The notes beneath the pieces were generated by a model. That model saw only the letters and a list, made by a program, of their open reading frames with translations. It had not been told where the DNA came from and ran no database searches. From the NCBI GenBank assembly GCA_964581605.1, contig CAZOPF010000142.1:1-12015 (forward strand): a stretch of 12,015 nucleotides of DNA, given 5' to 3'. Each line of letters opens with the position of its first letter. Position 1 is the stretch's first letter. This stretch comes from CAADGU01 sp964581605 (GTDB taxonomy: Bacteria; Chloroflexota; Anaerolineae; Promineifilales; Promineifilaceae). The position numbers and the translations under genes were made by a program. Below are positions 6,287-12,015 of the stretch, one piece after another.

Positions 6287-8026
6287 CTACCGTATTTTTC
6301 CCTTTACGGCCGCCGCCTGCTGCAAGATGGATTCCGCGCCGCCGGTAGCATGTTCGCCACGAGTGCCCAACATAGCCGCCAGTTCCCGCACACGGCCGTC
6401 CCGGTTCAAACTCTCCACATGGGTCAGGGTACGGCCGTCATGCACCTGTTTGCTCACATGAAAATGCACATCCCCATACCCGGCCAACTGCGGCAAATGG
6501 GTGACGACAATGACCTGATGGTTGGCCACGGCCGTCAATCCCCACAATTTGCGCCCCACCACATCCCCAATACGGCCGCCAATGCCCTGGTCAATCTCGT
6601 CAAAGATCAGCGTCGGTGTGGCGTCTACCTCCGCCAGCGCCGTTTTCAGCGCCAGCATCAGCCGCGCCGTCTCACCGCCAGAGGCCACCCTGGCCATCGG
6701 CTTCAGCGGCTCGCCGGGATTGGTGGAGATGAGAAACTCGGCCCGGTCAATGCCCGTCTGGTCAAAGGCCAGCCGCTGCTCGCCCACATACACCCCGTCC
6801 GCCTGTGGTTCGGTGGTGAAGTGAACGCTAAACTGCGCCCCCTCCATGTTCAGGTCGGCCAGTTGGGTGATGACGGCCGTGGCCAGCTTGCCTGCCGCCG
6901 CCTGCCGTTTTTGCGATAGTTTAGCCGCCATCTCCCCCACCCGCCGCAGATACTTTTCCTGCTCCAGCTCCAGTTCAGCAATACGCGACTCGCTGTTGTT
7001 GATGTAGGTCAATTCCGTTATCGCCTTTTCCCGCAGCGCCAAAATATCCTCGATGCTCTCCCCATATTTGCGCTTCAGACTGGCAATCAGTTCCAGCCGC
7101 TCCTCCAAAAAATCGAGACGCTTGGGGTTAAATTCCAGCCCATCCAGATAACTCTGCAAATCAGACGACAGCTCGCTCAGTTGGAAAAGTAACCCTTGTA
7201 ATGTTTCCAGCCGGGGTGACTGCGTATCATCGTAGCGCGTCAGCTGCACCAGGGCGCGTTCCGCCTGCCCCAGCAAATCGGCCGCCGAGCGCATTTCATC
7301 ATCCATACCGGTCAGCAGCGCCACCGCTTCCGTCGCCGCCCGCATCAACTGTTCGGCGTTGGCCAGCCGGGTGCGTTCGGCGCGTAATTCTTCTTCTTCG
7401 CCGGGCGCCAGTTTGGCCGCGCCGATCTCTTCAATCTGGTATTGCAGCATGTCGGCGCGTTGGGCGAGGGCTTTTTCATTCTGGCGCAGATCGGCCAGTT
7501 CAGAGCGGATTTTTTGCAGGGCAGCCACTTCGCGGCCTAACGTTTTGCGTTCCTCTTCCAGCCGGGCGTAGTTGTCCAGCAGCGGCAGGTGGGATTTGGG
7601 GCGCAGCAGGCTGAGGTGTTCACCCTGCCCATGAATGTCAATGAGCGGTTCGGCAATGTCCCGCAAGATGGCCAGGTTGACGGTACGGCCGTTCACCCGG
7701 CAAATGTTACGGCCGTTGCTGCGAATCTCCCGCGCCAGCACCAGGGTATTGCCATGTTCATCGTCCAGCCCTTCCGCTTCCAAGGCGGGGGCAACGGCCG
7801 TGTGCAACTGCGGCGTCAGCGTAAAAGCGGCTTCCACATAAGCCTCCGGCGCACCTGCCCGCACCATCATCGTGTCCGCGCGGCCGCCCAACACCAGCAT
7901 GACGGCATCCAGAATGATAGATTTACCGGCCCCCGTCTCCCCGGTCAGCACATGAAAACCGTTTTGGAAAGAGATGGTCAGTTCGTCAATAATGGCAAAA
8001 TTGCGAATAGAAAGTTCGGTAAGCAT
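6287..8026 (-). CDS. recN: DNA repair protein RecN
   Basis: A 579-aa SMC-like ATPase that acts early at double-strand breaks, bridging DNA ends for recombination with RecA. The N-terminal LTELSIRNFAIIDELTISF leads to Walker A GETGAGKS (29-36). A long helical coiled-coil region (about 155-360) interrupts the ATPase fold. The C-terminal half has the ABC signature VASGGETARLMLAL (about 444-457), Walker B TLIFDEIDQGIGG (about 470-483) and the VTHLPQLAGYGDVHFHVSK block. Length is a little above the 550-570 usual for the family. The start codon lies 4 bp after the stop of the upstream TPR/zinc-finger gene, which implies co-transcription with it and probably with nadK. No LexA box was recognised. 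Confidence 0.96.
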   Translation of the reverse strand: MLTELSIRNFAIIDELTISFQNGFHVLTGETGAGKSIILDAVMLVLGGRADTMMVRAGAPEAYVEAAFTLTPQLHTAVAPALEAEGLDDEHGNTLVLAREIRSNGRNICRVNGRTVNLAILRDIAEPLIDIHGQGEHLSLLRPKSHLPLLDNYARLEEERKTLGREVAALQKIRSELADLRQNEKALAQRADMLQYQIEEIGAAKLAPGEEEELRAERTRLANAEQLMRAATEAVALLTGMDDEMRSAADLLGQAERALVQLTRYDDTQSPRLETLQGLLFQLSELSSDLQSYLDGLEFNPKRLDFLEERLELIASLKRKYGESIEDILALREKAITELTYINNSESRIAELELEQEKYLRRVGEMAAKLSQKRQAAAGKLATAVITQLADLNMEGAQFSVHFTTEPQADGVYVGEQRLAFDQTGIDRAEFLISTNPGEPLKPMARVASGGETARLMLALKTALAEVDATPTLIFDEIDQGIGGRIGDVVGRKLWGLTAVANHQVIVVTHLPQLAGYGDVHFHVSKQVHDGRTLTHVESLNRDGRVRELAAMLGTRGEHATGGAESILQQAAAVKGKIR

Positions 8027-8030
8027 ATAC

Positions 8031-8930
8031 TCATTTCATCCAATAAAACGCCGAGCCACCAGCCACAAAGAGGTAAACCGCCGGCGTAATGAAGGCGAAC
8101 AACGCCCCGCCGCCACCCATCACCGCCAGCAACTGGGGCAGGCCAGGCAATATCACCCCCACCGCCATCATCGCCACCACCAGATGGGGTATGTAACGGC
8201 CGCGCCGCCCGCCAATCGCCTTTTTAGTCAGCTTGCCAATCAGGCCGCCCACAGCCCCGCCAATAAACACCATAATAAAAATGAAGAAGATGCCACCACC
8301 CAGCAGCCAGACCAGATACCCGGCAATCAGGCTGAGCGGCAAAGAAACCAGGGCGGCAATCAGGTAATCGGTGGTTTTGGCGTTGAAGAATTTGTCTTCC
8401 AAATCCCGTTTGCAATCCGGGCAGAGGTAGCCAACGGAAGTTTTGTTGGAGCAGCTCACGCAAATGGGATTGTGACAGTTGTAGCACCGTAACGATGTGC
8501 CCCGGTCAGGGTGGCGGTAGCAGGTGAATTCGTAGGTTTCGATGTGGCCGTCAGCGGGGGGGGTGGCGACGGCCGTCGCCGCAGCGGCAGCCACTTCTTT
8601 CTTCACAACCAGCATTGGTTCCGGTTCTGGCAGCCGCGCCGCTTCCGCTTCCTTGCGCCAGGCATCCGGCACCGGCTCGCCGCGCAAATCGGCCAGCCCC
8701 ACTTGCGCTTCTTTATTCTCCGGCTCTAATTCTAAGACCCGCTCATAAGCATCTGCCTGCACAACCGGATCGCTCGTCATCCGCGCCAGCCCCAACCAGG
8801 CTACGGCCGTGTCTGGCGCTTCTTCCACAATTTGCCGGTACAGCTGCTCCGCCGCCGACCGCTTGCCAGCCTCTTCCACTTTAGTCGCCTGCCGCATCAG
8901 CGAGCGAATTCTGGGTTGATTGATCTCCAT
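8031..8930 (-). CDS. TPR / B-box-like zinc-finger membrane protein
   Basis: A 299-aa protein with no named family that I can assign. An N-terminal TPR-like helical part (about 1-90: RSLMRQATKVEEAGKRSAAEQLYRQIVEEAP and following) leads to an Ala/Pro-rich stretch, then a B-box-type zinc motif (about 134-175: CYRHPDRGTSLRCYNCHNPI continuing CVSCS...CPDC), then about four hydrophobic segments from 187 to the end. The same zinc-finger plus membrane layout occurs in other bacterial proteins, but its job is not known to me. The start at 8930 is preferred because the upstream extension translates the 8943-8974 hairpin and the end of nadK. It overlaps neither neighbour and is 4 bp from recN, so it is likely part of a nadK-recN operon. 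Confidence 0.8.
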   Translation of the reverse strand: MEINQPRIRSLMRQATKVEEAGKRSAAEQLYRQIVEEAPDTAVAWLGLARMTSDPVVQADAYERVLELEPENKEAQVGLADLRGEPVPDAWRKEAEAARLPEPEPMLVVKKEVAAAAATAVATPPADGHIETYEFTCYRHPDRGTSLRCYNCHNPICVSCSNKTSVGYLCPDCKRDLEDKFFNAKTTDYLIAALVSLPLSLIAGYLVWLLGGGIFFIFIMVFIGGAVGGLIGKLTKKAIGGRRGRYIPHLVVAMMAVGVILPGLPQLLAVMGGGGALFAFITPAVYLFVAGGSAFYWMK

Positions 8931-8942
8931 AAATTTCCCATT

Positions 8943-8974
8943 GAGTAGGGGCGTATGGCTATACGCCCCTACTC
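8943..8974. repeat. Perfect 14-bp inverted repeat between nadK and the TPR gene
   Basis: GAGTAGGGGCGTAT (8943-8956) pairs with ATACGCCCCTACTC (8961-8974) around the loop GGCT. No T-run follows on the minus strand. It includes the nadK TAG stop. The GTAGGGGCG-type core resembles dispersed palindromes found in many bacterial genomes; it could act as an mRNA stabiliser or attenuator. Confidence 0.75.
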
Positions 8975-9805
8975 CTGCCGCATATGCCCCAGCCGGGCCA
9001 TCAGGCGGCGATAAAAATAACCCGCACTTTCCACGCGGGCAAATGTACAAAAGTTGGCATCTCGTTTAATGATGACCACATCATCATTTTGGGCCACAAT
9101 GCCATGTTGTCCATCGGGCGTAATGTATGCCTCATGATCTAGGTTGATTTTGATGGCGATGACGGCCGTTTCATGCAAAATCAGCGCCCGGTTAAAGGTG
9201 AGATGGGCGGCGACGGGCACAACAACCAGGTTTTGCAACTGCGGCGGCAGCAGCGGGCCACCTGCGGCCATCGCATACGCCGTGGAGCCGGTGGGGGTAG
9301 CCACAATCATGGCGTCGGCGGCATAGGTCGTCACCAGGTCACCATCCACCGACAAGTGAAACTGCACCACCCGCGCCTGCGCCCCACGCCCCACCACCAC
9401 ATCATTGAGGGCGGTGAAGGTTTGAATGACACGGCCGTCCCGCTCCAACACCGCGCTCAACATCAACCGCTTTTCAATCCAGAAGTCACCCACCAGCACC
9501 CGCGCCAACTTATCCGGCCACTCGTTGGGCTGCGCCTCGCTCAGAAAACCCACCTTGCCCAGATTGATGCCAAACAAGGGCACATCACAGGCCGTAGAAA
9601 TACGCGCCGCCTGCAACAGCGAGCCATCCCCACCCAACACCACCAGCAGTTCACTCTCCGCCAACTCCGGCCGTATCTCGGCCATATCCCAGGTGGAGGA
9701 AATCCAGGCGCGTACCCCCTGGCTGGCCAGCCAGCTATACACTTCGTCGGCCAACGGCCGTGACGCTGGAATTCGGGGGTGGTGGAGGATGCCGATGGTG
9801 TGCAT
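8969..9805 (-). CDS. nadK: NAD kinase
   Basis: A 278-aa cytoplasmic enzyme that phosphorylates NAD to NADP. The family signature GGDGS is at 58-62 (VVLGGDGSLLQAARIS). NLGKVGFLSE (about 78-87) and the second conserved block TPTGSTAYAMAAGGPLL (about 168-184) follow, then the C-terminal beta-strand domain. I start it at ATG 9805 (MHTIGILHHPR), where the Rossmann-like first strand begins. Reading further upstream gives only a Ser-Asn-Thr-Gln-Thr-Leu-Lys-His type repeat encoded by the tandem array. That array ends 4 bp from this ATG, and there is no Shine-Dalgarno. It precedes the TPR/zinc-finger gene and recN; nadK next to recN is common in bacteria. The stop TAG lies inside a perfect hairpin. 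Confidence 0.94.
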   Translation of the reverse strand: MHTIGILHHPRIPASRPLADEVYSWLASQGVRAWISSTWDMAEIRPELAESELLVVLGGDGSLLQAARISTACDVPLFGINLGKVGFLSEAQPNEWPDKLARVLVGDFWIEKRLMLSAVLERDGRVIQTFTALNDVVVGRGAQARVVQFHLSVDGDLVTTYAADAMIVATPTGSTAYAMAAGGPLLPPQLQNLVVVPVAAHLTFNRALILHETAVIAIKINLDHEAYITPDGQHGIVAQNDDVVIIKRDANFCTFARVESAGYFYRRLMARLGHMRQE

Positions 9806-9809
9806 AGAG

Positions 9810-9913
9810 GTGTTTGAGTGTTTGGGTGTTTGAGTGTTTGGGTGTTTGAGTGTTTGAGTGTTTGAGTGTTTTGGTGTTTGGGTGTTTTGGTGTTTGAGTG
9901 TTTGGGTGTTTGA
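9810..9913. repeat. 104-bp tandem array of 8-bp units next to the nadK start codon
   Basis: Thirteen consecutive 8-bp units based on GTGTTTGA, GTGTTTGG and GTGTTTTG. Because 8 is not a multiple of 3, the minus-strand translation has an 8-residue period, and the array is free of stops in all three minus frames. It ends 4 bp from the nadK ATG. Confidence 0.9.
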
Positions 9914-9942
9914 GTGCCACCTGAACACAAAACCACAAAAAC

Positions 9943-9990
9943 ACTAATTCACTAGATCACTAGATCACTAGATCACTAGATTACTAATTC
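9943..9990. repeat. 48-bp tandem array of 8-bp units at the hisS 3' end
   Basis: Six consecutive 8-bp units: ACTAATTC, three copies of ACTAGATC, ACTAGATT, ACTAATTC. The last unit overlaps the end of hisS and contains its TAG stop. The unit is unrelated to the neighbouring GTGTTTGA array although the period is the same. Confidence 0.9.
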
Positions 9991-11249
9991 ACAATTCTTT
10001 CAATGACCTCATCGAGGGGAATGGACTGCTGCTCGCCGCCGTCTAACGGCCGTACTACCACCACTCCTTGCGCCACTTCTTCTTCGCCCAGGATGAGGAC
10101 GGTCTTGATATTGTGTTTGTTGGCTTCGCGCATCTGGCTTTTCAGGCTGCGCCGTTCGCGGGCAAAGGCCAACCGCGCCCCGATGCCCGCCGCGCGTAGA
10201 CGAAATGCCAGTTGTACGGCCGTTGTCTTCGTTGCCCCGCCAAAATGGGCTACCAAAATCTCCGGCTCTGGAATGGTTGGCGGCTCAATGCCCGCCTCCT
10301 GCAAACCGAGAATGATGCGCTCAATGCCACTGCCAAAACCAACGCCGGGTGTGCTTGGCCCGCCGATGCTTTCCGCCAGCCCATCATACCGCCCGCCGCC
10401 GCATACGGCCGCCTGTGCCCCAATCCCTTCCGCCCACACCTCAAACACCGTCTTGGTGTAATAATCAATCCCCCGCACCAGCCGGAAGTTGATGGTGTAG
10501 CTCTGATCCAGGTCGTCCAACAGCCCACGCAGTTCGTTAAAGTGGTCTTCGCAATCATCACACAGGTAATCCATGATGTGCGGCGCGTCGGCCAGCAGTT
10601 CCTCCATGCCCGGCTCTTTGCTGTCCAGAATGCGCAGCGGGTTGCGCCGCAGCCGTTCCTGGTCAATGGGCGCCAGTTTGGGCAGATAATCTCTCAGGTA
10701 TGTTCGCAGCGCGTCCACGTAGACCGGTTTACAGGTGGGGCAGCCAGTGCTGTTCAACTGGAAGGTTAAACCTTTGTATCCCAATGCCCGGTACAGGTGC
10801 ATAGCTAACAGCATCACTTCCAGGTCGGCGGCGGGGTCAATTTCGCCCAAAATTTCGCAGTTGAACTGGCTGTGCTGGCGGTAACGGCCGGCCTGCTGCC
10901 GTTCGCGGCGGAAGGCGGGGCCAATGGTATAGAGCTTCACCGGCTGCGGCCAGCTGGCCATGCCATTTTGAATGTAGGCGCGCATAAATCCGGCCGTAAA
11001 TTCGGGCCGCAGCGTCAGGCTCACTCCTTCAGACTCGTCTACTTCGTATGTCTCTTTTTTAACGAAAAAGTCAGAGGCGTCACCCACCCCCCGGTGATAC
11101 AGTTCGGTGTATTCCAGAATGGGTAAATCTATGCGTTGGAAGCCGTACCGGTTAGCCAGGGTCACGGCCGTGTCAATCACTAAATCCCAATAGCGGCGAT
11201 CAGCGGGGAGAACGTCTTGCATCCCCTTCGCCCGTTGTATGGTGGTCAC
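9984..11249 (-). CDS. hisS: Histidyl-tRNA synthetase
   Basis: A 421-aa class II aminoacyl-tRNA synthetase that charges tRNA-His with histidine. Motif 1 region GFQRIDLPILEYTELYHRGVG, motif 2 region TLRPEFTAGFMRAYIQNG with FRRERQQAGRYRQHSQFNCE, the histidine-specific block LVRGIDYYTKTVFEV, and motif 3 GVGFGSGIERIIL are all present. The insertion domain has CPTC and CDDC pairs, and a C-terminal anticodon-binding domain follows. I choose GTG at 11249 (VTTIQRAKGMQDVLP) because GGAGGG lies 4 bp upstream and the length then fits the family. An in-frame ATG at 11369 would add residues translated from the 7-bp repeat array and the promoter. A TATAAT box lies just upstream, so it probably starts its own transcript. 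Confidence 0.95.
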   Translation of the reverse strand: MTTIQRAKGMQDVLPADRRYWDLVIDTAVTLANRYGFQRIDLPILEYTELYHRGVGDASDFFVKKETYEVDESEGVSLTLRPEFTAGFMRAYIQNGMASWPQPVKLYTIGPAFRRERQQAGRYRQHSQFNCEILGEIDPAADLEVMLLAMHLYRALGYKGLTFQLNSTGCPTCKPVYVDALRTYLRDYLPKLAPIDQERLRRNPLRILDSKEPGMEELLADAPHIMDYLCDDCEDHFNELRGLLDDLDQSYTINFRLVRGIDYYTKTVFEVWAEGIGAQAAVCGGGRYDGLAESIGGPSTPGVGFGSGIERIILGLQEAGIEPPTIPEPEILVAHFGGATKTTAVQLAFRLRAAGIGARLAFARERRSLKSQMREANKHNIKTVLILGEEEVAQGVVVVRPLDGGEQQSIPLDEVIERIVN

Positions 11250-11279
11250 ACTGCCCTCCAAAGATATAGGATGGAGGGG

Positions 11280-11308
11280 ATTATACCCCGGAATTGGCAA
11301 ACAGTAAG
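11280..11308 (-). promoter_or_regulatory. Candidate promoter of hisS
   Basis: A perfect -10 TATAAT reads on the minus strand at 11285-11280. A weak -35, CTTACT (3 of 6), sits 17 bp upstream at 11308-11303, inside the first unit of the repeat array. Expected transcription start is near 11273, about 24 nt before the GTG start, leaving room for the GGAGGG ribosome binding site (11259-11254). Confidence 0.5.
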
Positions 11309-11382
11309 CAGTAAACAGTGAGCAGTGAGCAATGAGCGGAAGGGCATACTGCTCACTGCCTACTGCCAACTGCTCACTTTCT
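11302..11382. repeat. 7-bp tandem array and inverted copy between the nuclease gene and hisS
   Basis: Units CAGTAAG, CAGTAAA, CAGTGAG, CAGTGAG, CAATGAG (11302-11336), a 11-bp spacer, then ACTGCTC, ACTGCCT, ACTGCCA, ACTGCTC, ACTTTCT (11348-11382). GCAGTGAGCA (11322-11331) and TGCTCACTGC (11350-11359) form perfect 10-bp arms. The array begins 2 bp after the nuclease gene stop. Confidence 0.75.
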
Positions 11383-11384
11383 AC

Positions 11385-11921
11385 TCACCCTAACCGCTGC
11401 ACACACTCCCCGCGCACGCCGCAGCGGGCACAGCGGTTCCAGTCGGTGTGGTCACGGTTTACATCGGGGGCAAAGAGGTCGGCGCGCATATCAGCCAGCA
11501 GGTCGAGCAAATCGTCTTCCAGTTCGGCCGTGTAATCCACTGCAAACGACTTGTCCCGATACTGGATAATGCCATATGCCGGGCGAAGGCCATAATTTTC
11601 TTCCACCAACAGGCAGTAAGCGGCCAATTGCAGGATGTGACCTTCATGGGGTTCTTTTGGGGCCATGCTGGACTTCAATTCTACCGGCACAATCATGCCG
11701 TCTGGCTCTTCTACCAGATAATCTGGTTTGCCGGTCAGCCGTAAATGGGGCGAAACCAGGGCGTCGTTGTTGCTGAACCAGGCGCTCCCGGCGTCGGTGT
11801 AGATGACGTTGCCATCCGGCAAACCGGCCTCCTCCTCCAGGTTGCGCGACCAGAGCCACAGCCCTAAGGCCAGGGCCAGGAGGAGTAAACCAATGGCGAG
11901 AGAGAAGGTGCCGAATAACAT
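11385..11921 (-). CDS. Membrane-anchored Cas4/RecB-like PD-(D/E)XK nuclease
   Basis: A 178-aa protein. Residues 3-24 form one N-terminal membrane span. The nuclease part follows: GKPDYLV with Asp67, VELKSS with Glu81 and Lys83 (the PD-(D/E)XK core), and QLAAY (Gln98-Tyr102), the QxxxY motif of the RecB/Cas4 group. The C-terminus has Cys164, Cys167 and Cys173, recalling the three C-terminal cysteines of the Cas4 Fe-S cluster. The N-terminal cysteine that normally completes the cluster is absent, replaced by the membrane span, so cluster binding is uncertain. No CRISPR repeats or other cas genes are nearby, so this is a solo Cas4-like (DUF83-type) protein. It precedes hisS but is separated by a repeat array and a promoter. 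The biological role is unknown. Confidence 0.78.
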   Translation of the reverse strand: MLFGTFSLAIGLLLLALALGLWLWSRNLEEEAGLPDGNVIYTDAGSAWFSNNDALVSPHLRLTGKPDYLVEEPDGMIVPVELKSSMAPKEPHEGHILQLAAYCLLVEENYGLRPAYGIIQYRDKSFAVDYTAELEDDLLDLLADMRADLFAPDVNRDHTDWNRCARCGVRGECVQRLG

Positions 11922-11930
11922 CTTGAAGAA

Positions 11931-11980
11931 GGTAATTGGGTAATTGGGTAACTACGCAATTACTTAATTACCCAATTACG
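11931..11980. repeat. 8-bp tandem array and inverted copy upstream of the nuclease gene
   Basis: Units GGTAATTG, GGTAATTG, GGTAACTA are followed by CAATTACT, TAATTACC, CAATTACG. GTAATTGGGTAATT (11932-11945) is the perfect reverse complement of 11966-11979, giving a 14-bp stem. Confidence 0.75.
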
Positions 11981-12015
11981 AGTTGGTAAGCGAAGAAGGC
12001 AATGGTGATAAACAG
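11968..12015 (-). CDS. C-terminal tail of a hydrophobic (membrane) protein, partial
   Basis: The minus strand from the right edge reads LFITIAFFAYQLVIG and then TAA. This strongly hydrophobic stretch with normal codons looks like the last membrane helix of a protein whose body is outside the window. The stop codon and last residues lie inside the 8-bp repeat array. Only 15 codons are visible, so the frame is a judgement from hydrophobicity, and no family can be named. Confidence 0.4.
   Translation of the reverse strand: MFITIAFFAYQLVIG

Noticed and set aside
9805..9928. Longer nadK start at 9928
   Set aside because: The extra residues are pure translation of the octamer array, while the conserved NAD kinase fold begins at Met 9805. 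It is kept only as a possible variable extension in the findings.
9810..9990. CRISPR array
   Set aside because: The units are contiguous 8-bp repeats without spacers, and there are no cas1/cas2 genes. The Cas4-like gene alone is not enough.
11254..11278. Hairpin CCCTCCA/TGGAGGG that would hide the hisS ribosome binding site
   Set aside because: If the TATAAT at 11285-11280 is used, transcription starts near 11273, so most of the upstream arm is not in the mRNA.
11250..11369. Longer hisS start at 11369
   Set aside because: The extension translates a repeat array and the TATAAT box. GTG at 11249 has a strong GGAGGG site and gives the normal length.

Overview
The window looks like a chromosomal piece of a Chloroflexota bacterium, probably an Anaerolineae-like filamentous lineage. 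This is inferred from three things: moderate-to-high GC, housekeeping proteins with full family signatures, and a large multidomain protein with an 'YGQRRIGKTS' P-loop and a Thr/Pro-rich external linker, a style common in that phylum. No 16S rRNA is present, so the taxonomy is a guess.

Layout, left to right. Almost everything is on the minus strand. Positions 1-704 hold most of a reverse transcriptase (RT), cut by the window edge just as its catalytic YMDD box begins. Its motif 4 reads IGNLTSQ, the IGxxxSQ form typical of diversity-generating retroelements (DGRs). Immediately upstream in transcription order (813-3830) is a 1005-aa protein: AAA/STAND-type ATPase, TPR helices, coiled coil, one membrane span, Thr/Pro linker and an FGE-type C-type-lectin domain. 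Its last ~40 codons have the layout of a DGR variable region. A perfect 10-bp GC-rich hairpin (749-771) lies between the two genes, where DGR homing hairpins are found. The template repeat is not in the window and probably lies beyond the left edge. A promoter candidate ends almost at the start codon of the large gene.

Positions 4055-4970 carry a shikimate kinase and a HIT-family hydrolase, 1 bp apart, flanked by two copies of a ~65-bp palindromic repeat. A tRNA-Lys(CUU) with its own promoter and terminator follows (5176-5334). The only plus-strand gene is a PcaD-like alpha/beta hydrolase (5488-6270). The right half, in transcription order, is: the tail of a hydrophobic protein at the right edge, a membrane-anchored Cas4/RecB-like nuclease, hisS, nadK, a TPR/zinc-finger membrane protein and recN.

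Two sequence-wide patterns stand out. The palindrome ACGGCCGT occurs about 25 times by eye, nearly all between 3577 and 11170, but never in the first 3.5 kb, which holds the RT and most of its target. In addition, most spacers contain their own 7- or 8-bp tandem array, often followed by its reverse complement, and these repeats often supply or overlap the stop codon of the adjacent gene. No gap between genes exceeds about 250 bases. The 5286-5487 gap holds the tRNA promoter and otherwise nothing I recognise.
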